A DNA stretch of 7,044 nt from Nitrosomonadaceae bacterium. Lineage in GTDB: Bacteria; Pseudomonadota; Gammaproteobacteria; Burkholderiales; Nitrosomonadaceae. The stretch covers positions 1 to 7,044 of the forward strand of contig CANIWY010000053.1 in assembly GCA_947471695.1 (NCBI GenBank), in the 5' to 3' direction. This document shows, one piece after another, positions 1-5,965 of this stretch (positions within the stretch are counted from its first letter, which is position 1; the number at the start of each line of letters is the position of its first letter). A model generated the notes under the pieces. It made no database searches. It was given only the letters and a program-made list of their open reading frames with translations, and was not told the origin of the DNA. The position numbers were made by a program, and so were the translations under genes.

Positions 1-293
1 AATTAGACGGTGCGTATGAATGCATCCTATGCGCATGCTGCACAACTGCATGCCCATCCTTCTGGTGGAACCCCGATAAATTTGTAGGCCCTGCCGGATT
101 GTTGCAGGCCTATCGCTTTCTTGCGGATAGTCGCGATCAGGCTAGCGCCGAACGATTAGACAATCTGGAGGATCCGTACCGACTGTTTCGCTGCCATTCC
201 ATCATGAATTGTGTGGATGCATGCCCCAAAGGATTAAATCCAACCAACGCCATTGGCAAAATCAAAGATATGATGGTGAAAAGAACAGTATGA
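1..293 (+). CDS. sdhB: Succinate dehydrogenase iron-sulfur subunit, C-terminal part (5' end outside window)
   Basis: This is the electron-transfer subunit of Complex II, carrying electrons from the SdhA flavin to quinone at the membrane. Only the last 96 codons are present (frame begins at base 3), covering the C-terminal ferredoxin-like domain. The motif ECILCACCTTACP (window codons 6-18) gives the three clustered cysteines of the [4Fe-4S] centre (C7, C10, C13) plus C17 of the [3Fe-4S] centre. RCHSIMNCVDACPKG supplies C64 and C70 ([3Fe-4S]) and C74 ([4Fe-4S]), so all seven ligands of these two clusters are intact. The quinone-site residues known from E. coli SdhB (Trp164, His207, Ile209) match W22, H65 and I67. 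The N-terminal [2Fe-2S] domain lies upstream. The stop codon TGA at 291-293 overlaps the start of sdhE, which implies an sdhCDAB operon feeding into this block. Identification is essentially certain from near-continuous similarity to E. coli SdhB. Confidence 0.98.
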   Translation, partial: LDGAYECILCACCTTACPSFWWNPDKFVGPAGLLQAYRFLADSRDQASAERLDNLEDPYRLFRCHSIMNCVDACPKGLNPTNAIGKIKDMMVKRTV

Positions 294-523
294 AGGAACT
301 GGAGCGCGCTCGTTGGCGCTGCCGACGTGGATTGCTAGAGTTAGATATTGTGCTGGAACGTTTCATGGACAAGCATTACACGCAGCTGAGTGATAAAGAC
401 TTGCAGAAATTCAATAGGTTGCTGGATATGTCTGACAATGATTTGTGGGATATGGTTACATCAAGGAAAGTGCCGGAAGATGCCAGCCTGAGGCCGCTAT
501 TGGGGCTTCTTCAAGTGACCTGA
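290..523 (+). CDS. sdhE: Succinate dehydrogenase assembly factor SdhE (flavinylation factor)
   Basis: Small cytoplasmic protein (77 aa; the family is usually about 80-95) that promotes covalent attachment of FAD to SdhA. The family signature RGxxE is visible at residues 13-17 (RRGLLELD), followed by the typical helical-bundle pattern with LLDMSDNDLWD near residues 45-55 and a C-terminal LRPLLGLL. The start is the ATG at 290, whose ATGA overlaps the sdhB stop by four bases. A longer reading from the ATG at 209 is open but would add 27 residues encoded inside conserved sdhB and not expected in the family. No strong Shine-Dalgarno precedes 290, so translation is probably coupled to sdhB. Its position directly after sdhB fits its role in maturing the same complex. 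Older annotations call this family YgfY, DUF339 or antitoxin CptB; the assembly role is the better supported one. Confidence 0.95.
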   Translation: MKELERARWRCRRGLLELDIVLERFMDKHYTQLSDKDLQKFNRLLDMSDNDLWDMVTSRKVPEDASLRPLLGLLQVT

Positions 524-547
524 CCGTGTCTTAGTTGCTATTCCAAT

Positions 548-551
548 AAGG
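548..551 (+). promoter_or_regulatory. Ribosome binding site for gltA
   Basis: AAGG lies 7 bases before the ATG at 559, within the sequence AATAAGGTA. The same nine bases precede lpdA. A second Shine-Dalgarno-like GGAG at 561-564 lies 6 bases before another in-frame ATG at 571, so the exact start is not fully settled. Confidence 0.6.
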
Positions 552-558
552 TAAAAAA

Positions 559-1872
559 ATGGAGAATGATATGGAGCAGAAACGGATAGCAACCCTTGAC
601 CTCGGCAATGGCAGTCCCCCACTTGAGTTTCCAGTCATGTCGGGTAGCATGGGACCTGAGGTGGTGGACATGCGCAGTCTGCACGCTAGGAGCGGGGTAT
701 TCACTTATGACCCAGGTTACTTTTCTACCGCTAGTTGTAATTCAAAAATAACTTTCATCGATGGCGATGCGGGAGTCCTGCTTTATCGTGGTTACCCGAT
801 CGAACAACTGGCCAGGCAATGTGATTTTATGGAGGTGTGTTATCTGCTGATGAATGGTGAGTTGCCTACCAGTGACCAGAAGTCTTCTTTTGATCACACC
901 ATCAAGGAGCACGCGATGGTGCATGAGCAGTTGGCACGGTTCTATACTGGTTTTCGCCGTGATGCCCATCCGATGGCTGTGATGGTGGGGGTGGTTGGGG
1001 CGTTGTCTGCTTTTTATCATGATGCAATGGATATTTCCGATGCCACGCAGCGAGAAATATCGGCCTTCCGTCTGGTTGCGAAATTACCAACCATCACTGC
1101 GATGGCTTACAAGTACAACATCGGTCAGCCTTTTATCTATCCGCGTAACGATCTCAACTACGCAGAAAATTTCCTTCACATGATGTTTGCCACCCCGGCT
1201 GAGAAATACAAATCCAACCCGGTATTGGCACGTGCGCTCGATCGCATACTCATCTTACATGCTGATCACGAGCAAAATGCCTCCACCTCCACCGTGAGGC
1301 TATCCGGATCCAGTGGTGCCAACCCATTTGCCTGTATTTCTGCAGGTATTGCTTGCCTGTGGGGACCGGCACATGGCGGAGCGAATGAGGCTTGCCTTAA
1401 TATGCTGGAAGAAATTGGTGACGTTTCTCGAATCGGTGAATATATTAAACGTGCCAAGGATAAGAATGACAGTTTTAAATTGATGGGTTTCGGTCACCGG
1501 GTATATAAGAATTTTGACCCGCGCGCAAAGCTGATGCGTGAGACCTGCCATGAGGTATTAAATGAACTGGGGCTGCAGAATGATCCCTTATTTAAGTTGG
1601 CGATGGAGCTAGAAAAAATTGCGCTGGAAGATGAGTACTTTATTTCTAAAAAGCTTTATCCGAATGTCGATTTCTATTCCGGTATCGTGCAGCGTGCATT
1701 GGGAATCCCTGTCTCCATGTTTACTGCGATATTCGCCATGGCTCGCACCGTCGGTTGGATCGCCCAATGGAGCGAAATGATTTCAGATCCGGAGTATAAG
1801 ATAGGCCGTCCACGCCAACTTTATACCGGCGCAGTTACGCGAGATGTGGCGCCGATTGCATTACGCAAGTAA
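559..1872 (+). CDS. gltA: Type II citrate synthase
   Basis: Condenses acetyl-CoA with oxaloacetate to give citrate, the entry step of the TCA cycle, in the cytoplasm. The 437-residue protein is close to the 427 of E. coli GltA and aligns along its whole length. The catalytic triad is present: H272 in GPAHGGANEA, H313 in GFGHRVYK and D371 in NVDFYSG, corresponding to E. coli His264, His305 and Asp362. The beta-rich N-terminal domain of the hexameric Gram-negative type is present (SKITFIDGDAGVLLYRGYPIEQLA around residues 62-85). In the NADH-inhibition pocket known from E. coli, Y153, R171, K175 and N197 are kept, but Arg109, Thr111 and Cys206 are replaced by E117, A119 and A214. The start at 559 has an AAGG site; the ATG at 571 is an alternative that would remove four residues. 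It lies 35 bases after sdhE and 16 before sucA, on the same strand, unlike the divergent gltA of E. coli. Confidence 0.98.
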   Translation: MENDMEQKRIATLDLGNGSPPLEFPVMSGSMGPEVVDMRSLHARSGVFTYDPGYFSTASCNSKITFIDGDAGVLLYRGYPIEQLARQCDFMEVCYLLMNGELPTSDQKSSFDHTIKEHAMVHEQLARFYTGFRRDAHPMAVMVGVVGALSAFYHDAMDISDATQREISAFRLVAKLPTITAMAYKYNIGQPFIYPRNDLNYAENFLHMMFATPAEKYKSNPVLARALDRILILHADHEQNASTSTVRLSGSSGANPFACISAGIACLWGPAHGGANEACLNMLEEIGDVSRIGEYIKRAKDKNDSFKLMGFGHRVYKNFDPRAKLMRETCHEVLNELGLQNDPLFKLAMELEKIALEDEYFISKKLYPNVDFYSGIVQRALGIPVSMFTAIFAMARTVGWIAQWSEMISDPEYKIGRPRQLYTGAVTRDVAPIALRK

Positions 1873-1888
1873 TACAATTCTGTAAAAA

Positions 1889-4744
1889 ATGAACGTAATG
1901 AGTATCAGGCAATTGATCGAGAGCTCCATGCTGTTTGGCACAAATGCGCCATTCATTGAGGAGCTTTATGAGGATTATCTGAAAAATCCCTCCTTGGTCT
2001 TGCCCGAGTGGTGTAACTACTTTGATGAGTTACAGAAGACAGCGGGGACGGCTGCTCATGATGTGCCGCATGGTCCTATACTGGCACCATTCGTTCGGTT
2101 GGTGGAGGATGAAATATCCGCTGGTGGCAGGAATTCTGTTCAAGATGCCGCTCCGATATTAACGTCGGAACGTAAGCAGGTATCGGTTCTTCAGATCATC
2201 AACGCACACCGTTTTCTTGGTGTACGTCAAGCCAATCTTGATCCGCTCAAGATTCAAGAAAAGCCCTATATTCAGGAACTTGATTCATCCTATTATGGGT
2301 TAACTGATGAGGACTTGGATACGGTGTTTGACACGGGCTCACTCGTAGGTCCCGCCCGGGCTTCGTTACAAGAGATTCTGCAGGTATTACGCGAAACCTA
2401 CTGCGGGAGTATTGGTATCGAGTATATGTACATTGCGGACACAGAGCAGAAACGCTGGCTACAGAAACGCTTTGAAGGAACACGTTCCAGGCCATCTTAC
2501 TCTGCGGAGTATAAACGTCACATTCTGGAACGTCTCAACGCGGCCGAAGGGCTAGAAAAATACTTACACACTCGCTATGTTGGACAGAAACGCTTCTCTG
2601 GCGAAGGTGGCGAGAGCCTGACGCCACTCCTAGATAATCTGCTACAGCGTGCTGGTCAGATGGGTGTGCAGGAGGTAGTCATCGGCATGGCGCATCGTGG
2701 GAGACTCAATGTGCTAGTGAACACCTTGGGGAAAATGCCTGCCGATTTATTTCAGGAGTTTGAGGGAAAGCATGCCCAGGAGTTGACCGCTGGTGATGTT
2801 AAATACCATCAGGGTTTTTCTTCAGCGATGTCTACTCCGGACGGTGGGGTAATGCGTCTAACATTGGCCTTTAATCCATCGCATTTGGAAATTGCTGGTC
2901 CGGTTGTGGAGGGCTCAGTTCGGGCCCGACAGCATCGGTTGCATGACCTGCAGGGGAAGCTGGTGCTACCGATTCTGTTACATGGTGATGCAGCCTATTC
3001 CGGTCAGGGGGTGGTGATGGAGACCTTGAATATGTCTCAGACTAGGGGCTATGGTACCGGCGGTACGGTCCATGTCGTCATTAATAACCAGATCGGTTTT
3101 ACCACTTCTGATCCGCGTGATACCCGTTCCACCTTGTACTGTACTGACGTATCAAAAATGATCGAGGCACCGATCTTTCATGTTAATGCTGACGATCCGG
3201 AAGCAGTAGTAATGGTGACCGAGGCTGCCCTCGATTTTCGTATGAAATTTCAGAAAGACGTTGTTATAGACATGATGTGTTTTCGTCGTCTCGGGCACAA
3301 TGAGCAAGATGAGCCGATGGTGACTCAGCCACAGATGTATAAGGTTATCAGTCGACACCCCGGTACGCGTAAGCTCTACGCAGACAGACTGAGGAGCGAG
3401 GGCATCATTCAGGAAGGTGAAGCAGAGGAGATGGTGCAATCCTATCGAGATGATATGGATGCGGGCCGTAACCCTAATAAGACCATACTCTATGGTTACC
3501 GTCCGCAACGTGCAGTAGATTGGGCCCATTTCTTAAAAGACAGTCGGTGGGAACAGAAAGTACAGACCGGTTTGCCGATGAAGGAGTTGAAACATCTGTC
3601 TGAGCGCCTGACCGACATTCCTGCTAATTTCAAGTTACATCCGCGGGTGGAAAAGATTATTTCGGATCGACGTTTGATGGGGGAGGGAAAGTTGCAGCTG
3701 GATTGGGGGATGGCAGAGAATCTCGCTTATGCGGGGCTCCTTCACGATGGCTATCCGGTCCGAATTTCCGGGCAGGATTCCGGGCGAGGAACCTTCTTTC
3801 ATCGTCATGCGGTACTGCATGATCAGGATCGAATGAAATTGGATGAGGGTATCTATATTCCTCTTTCTCACATCACTAAGGAGCAGCCTGATTTCGTTGT
3901 GATTGATTCACTTCTATCGGAAGAGGCAGTTCTTGGTTTTGAGTATGGTTATGCGACGGCTGAACCGAATGAACTGGTAGTGTGGGAAGCGCAGTTTGGT
4001 GATTTTGCCAATGGAGCGCAGGTCGTGATAGATCAGTTTATTGCTTCCGGAGAGGCTAAGTGGGGACGATTGTGCAGCCTGGTCATGATGCTGCCACATG
4101 GATATGAGGGCCAGGGGCCAGAGCATTCTTCGGCACGCCTGGAGCGGTATCTGCAGCTCTGTGCAGAGTACAATATTCAGGTATGCGTTCCGTCCACACC
4201 TGCACAGATGTTTCATCTGTTACGGCGACAGATGATACGTCCACTGCGTAAGCCTCTCATTATTATGAGTCCGAAGAGCATGTTGCGTCGCAAGGAGTCA
4301 GTGTCGAGCCTAGAAGATCTGGCGAATGGCAGTTTTATAACGGTGATCCCAGAAACGCAGAAGATTGACCCAAAAAAAGTTCGCCGCATCATCGCCTGTT
4401 GCGGAAAAATTTATTACGATCTTATGGCCTACCGATTTGAGCAGGAGATTGTGGATGTGGCGATCATCCGTATCGAGCAGTTATATCCTTTTCCACATGA
4501 TGATTTTCAGTCTGAGGTTGAACGCTACGATAAATCTACGGATATACTCTGGTGTCAGGAAGAGCCTGGCAATCAAGGTGCTTGGCACCGGATTCAGCAC
4601 TATCTATCACGTCACAAGAGGCCCAATCAGACTTTGGGTTATGCCTTGCGTCCATCATCAGCATCCCCGGCGGTTGGGTACCTGGCCAAGCATAACTTGC
4701 AGCAGAGTGAATTGATGGCGGCAGCATTTCGCGAAAAAATTTAA
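1889..4744 (+). CDS. sucA: 2-oxoglutarate dehydrogenase E1 component (thiamine diphosphate dependent)
   Basis: E1o decarboxylates 2-oxoglutarate and passes the succinyl group to the lipoyl arm of SucB. The length, 951 aa, is near the 933 of E. coli SucA. The N-terminal segment LFGTNAPFIEELYEDYL (residues 15-31) is the conserved E1o region that contacts E2/E3. Active-site histidines H269 (GMAHRGRLNVL) and H307 (DVKYHQGFSS) match E. coli His260 and His298. The thiamine diphosphate/Mg2+ elements are HGDAAYSGQG (D367) and VVINNQIGFTT (N400, I402). RRLGHNEQDEP (467-477) and the transketolase-like C-terminal part with LPHGYEGQGPEHSSARLERY (735-754), EQLYPFPH and WCQEEPGNQGAW (888-899) complete the fold. 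The start at 1889 is 16 bases after gltA and has no clear Shine-Dalgarno; the in-frame ATG at 1898 is equally weak, so coupling to gltA translation is likely. The gene is also called odhA. Function is certain; the exact start is less so. Confidence 0.98.
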   Translation: MNVMSIRQLIESSMLFGTNAPFIEELYEDYLKNPSLVLPEWCNYFDELQKTAGTAAHDVPHGPILAPFVRLVEDEISAGGRNSVQDAAPILTSERKQVSVLQIINAHRFLGVRQANLDPLKIQEKPYIQELDSSYYGLTDEDLDTVFDTGSLVGPARASLQEILQVLRETYCGSIGIEYMYIADTEQKRWLQKRFEGTRSRPSYSAEYKRHILERLNAAEGLEKYLHTRYVGQKRFSGEGGESLTPLLDNLLQRAGQMGVQEVVIGMAHRGRLNVLVNTLGKMPADLFQEFEGKHAQELTAGDVKYHQGFSSAMSTPDGGVMRLTLAFNPSHLEIAGPVVEGSVRARQHRLHDLQGKLVLPILLHGDAAYSGQGVVMETLNMSQTRGYGTGGTVHVVINNQIGFTTSDPRDTRSTLYCTDVSKMIEAPIFHVNADDPEAVVMVTEAALDFRMKFQKDVVIDMMCFRRLGHNEQDEPMVTQPQMYKVISRHPGTRKLYADRLRSEGIIQEGEAEEMVQSYRDDMDAGRNPNKTILYGYRPQRAVDWAHFLKDSRWEQKVQTGLPMKELKHLSERLTDIPANFKLHPRVEKIISDRRLMGEGKLQLDWGMAENLAYAGLLHDGYPVRISGQDSGRGTFFHRHAVLHDQDRMKLDEGIYIPLSHITKEQPDFVVIDSLLSEEAVLGFEYGYATAEPNELVVWEAQFGDFANGAQVVIDQFIASGEAKWGRLCSLVMMLPHGYEGQGPEHSSARLERYLQLCAEYNIQVCVPSTPAQMFHLLRRQMIRPLRKPLIIMSPKSMLRRKESVSSLEDLANGSFITVIPETQKIDPKKVRRIIACCGKIYYDLMAYRFEQEIVDVAIIRIEQLYPFPHDDFQSEVERYDKSTDILWCQEEPGNQGAWHRIQHYLSRHKRPNQTLGYALRPSSASPAVGYLAKHNLQQSELMAAAFREKI

Positions 4745-4747
4745 CCT

Positions 4748-4753
4748 GAAGGG
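4748..4753 (+). promoter_or_regulatory. Ribosome binding site deciding the sucB start
   Basis: GAAGGG directly abuts the ATG at 4754, leaving no spacer, but lies 6 bases before the in-frame ATG at 4760. A ribosome using this site would therefore initiate at 4760, which also puts the lipoyl lysine at residue 43, the usual position for the family. Confidence 0.65.
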
Positions 4754-4759
4754 ATGACC

Positions 4760-5923
4760 ATGTTAGTCGAAGTCAAAGTTCCCGTATTATCCGAATCCGT
4801 GGCGCAGGCCACACTACTCTCTTGGCACAAAAAGCAGGGGGAATATGTTGAGCGCAACGAGAGTCTGATCGATATTGAAACTGACAAGGTCGTGCTTGAA
4901 TTGCCGGCACCGATGGAGGGCATGTTAGTAAAAATCATCAAAGGTGATGGTGAAACGGTAGTCAGTGGTGAGGTCATCGCAACTATTGATACTGCAACCA
5001 CTGCGACAGAGATTCAATCGCTCCCAGTTACGAAATCTGCCACAGCTTCATCAATGGCTCAGACCATGATGCCCGCAGCCAAAAAAATAGTCACTGAGGG
5101 GAACCTCAAAGCCGATGAAATAAAAGGAACTGGACGCGGCGGTCGAATCACTAAGGAGGATGTAACAGGGGTGATCACTAAGCCGGCTACAAAATCTACG
5201 GTTGCGGCGAAGCCAAGTATAGATAGGACAGAGCAACGGGTTCCTATGTCACGTCTACGGATGCGCATTGCCGAGCGGTTGGTTCAATCCCAATCAACGG
5301 CCGCGATACTGACTACGTTCAACGAAGTAAATATGCAGGCGATTATTGATTTACGCGCTCGCCATAAGGAAAGATTCGAAAAGGAGCATGGCGTCAAGCT
5401 CGGGTTCACATCGTTCTTTGTTAAGGCTGTAGTCGCGGCGCTGAAAAAGTTTCCCATTGTTAACTCTTCAGTCGATGGCAATGACATTGTCTACCATGGT
5501 TATTACGATATCGGTATTGCTGTGGGAAGTCCGCGCGGCCTAGTGGTGCCCATCATTCGAGATGCGGACCGTCTGTCACTGGCTGAGATTGAAATGCAGA
5601 TAGCCGGTTTTGGTAAACGCGCTCAGGATGGCAAGCTTACAATTGAAGAGCTGACTGGAGGAACCTTCTCCATCACTAATGGTGGTGTATTTGGATCAAT
5701 GCTTTCTACGCCGATTATCAATCCACCTCAGAGTGCGATTCTTGGTATCCATGCAACCAAGGACCGTCCTGTGGCTGAAAATGGTCAGGTGGTAATCCGC
5801 CCTATGAATTACCTTGCACTATCCTACGATCACCGCATCATCGATGGTCGTGAGGCGGTGCTCTCTCTGGTGGCAATAAAAGAATCGCTGGAGAATGAGA
5901 TGGGTTCATTACTGGGGGCTTGA
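4760..5923 (+). CDS. sucB: Dihydrolipoyllysine-residue succinyltransferase, E2 of 2-oxoglutarate dehydrogenase
   Basis: E2o forms the core of the complex: its lipoyl arm receives the succinyl group from SucA, transfers it to CoA to give succinyl-CoA, and is reoxidised by Lpd. From the preferred start the protein has 387 aa, slightly shorter than the ~405 of E. coli SucB. Three domains are visible. A single lipoyl domain (about 2-77) carries K43 in ETDKVVLELPAP. An Ala/Thr/Ser-rich linker leads to the peripheral-subunit-binding domain (about 104-137; PAAKKI...GTGRGGRITKEDV). A second linker leads to the acyltransferase domain (about 156-387), with SITNGGVFGS and the catalytic motif YDHRIIDG (H358, D362). 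It begins 15 bases after sucA; an ATG two codons upstream at 4754 is open but poorly placed relative to the ribosome site. One lipoyl domain and direct pairing with an E1o mark it as the succinyl- rather than acetyltransferase. The gene is also called odhB. Confidence 0.97.
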   Translation: MLVEVKVPVLSESVAQATLLSWHKKQGEYVERNESLIDIETDKVVLELPAPMEGMLVKIIKGDGETVVSGEVIATIDTATTATEIQSLPVTKSATASSMAQTMMPAAKKIVTEGNLKADEIKGTGRGGRITKEDVTGVITKPATKSTVAAKPSIDRTEQRVPMSRLRMRIAERLVQSQSTAAILTTFNEVNMQAIIDLRARHKERFEKEHGVKLGFTSFFVKAVVAALKKFPIVNSSVDGNDIVYHGYYDIGIAVGSPRGLVVPIIRDADRLSLAEIEMQIAGFGKRAQDGKLTIEELTGGTFSITNGGVFGSMLSTPIINPPQSAILGIHATKDRPVAENGQVVIRPMNYLALSYDHRIIDGREAVLSLVAIKESLENEMGSLLGA

Positions 5924-5954
5924 TTGAAGGATCCCCGCATTCTAATTGCCAAAT

Positions 5955-5958
5955 AAGG
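5955..5958 (+). promoter_or_regulatory. Ribosome binding site for lpdA
   Basis: AAGG lies 7 bases upstream of the ATG at 5966, the same spacing as before gltA and within the same AATAAGGTA context. The 42-base gap it sits in (5924-5965) has no stem-loop followed by a T-run, so nothing in it suggests transcription stops between sucB and lpdA. Confidence 0.6.
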
Positions 5959-5965
5959 TACTAAT

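Noticed and set aside
209..289. A longer N-terminus for sdhE starting at the ATG at 209
   Set aside because: The extra 27 residues come from the region encoding the last iron-sulfur ligands of SdhB and are not expected in the SdhE family; the ATG at 290 fits the family length and the overlap pattern.
524..558. A possible small hairpin (TATT-CC-AATA) or promoter before gltA
   Set aside because: The stem is only four A/T pairs with a two-base loop and no T-run follows, and I could not find a spaced -35/-10 pair.
2447..2595. Three copies of CAGAAACGC within sucA (2447-2455, 2462-2470, 2585-2593)
   Set aside because: All are in frame and encode recurring Gln-Lys-Arg residues at conserved E1 positions. 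The spacing is irregular, so this is codon coincidence and not a functional repeat.
3152..3529. A 125-codon minus-strand open frame within sucA
   Set aside because: It is antisense to a highly conserved part of E1 and has no recognisable domain, so it is a coding shadow.
4365..4715. A 116-codon plus-strand open frame in another frame of sucA
   Set aside because: It overlaps the conserved C-terminal domain of E1 in an alternative frame, and its translation resembles no known protein.
5924..5965. A GGATCC palindrome in the sucB-lpdA gap as a possible terminator or operator
   Set aside because: The six-base palindrome has no loop and no downstream T-run, and a single short palindrome is expected by chance.
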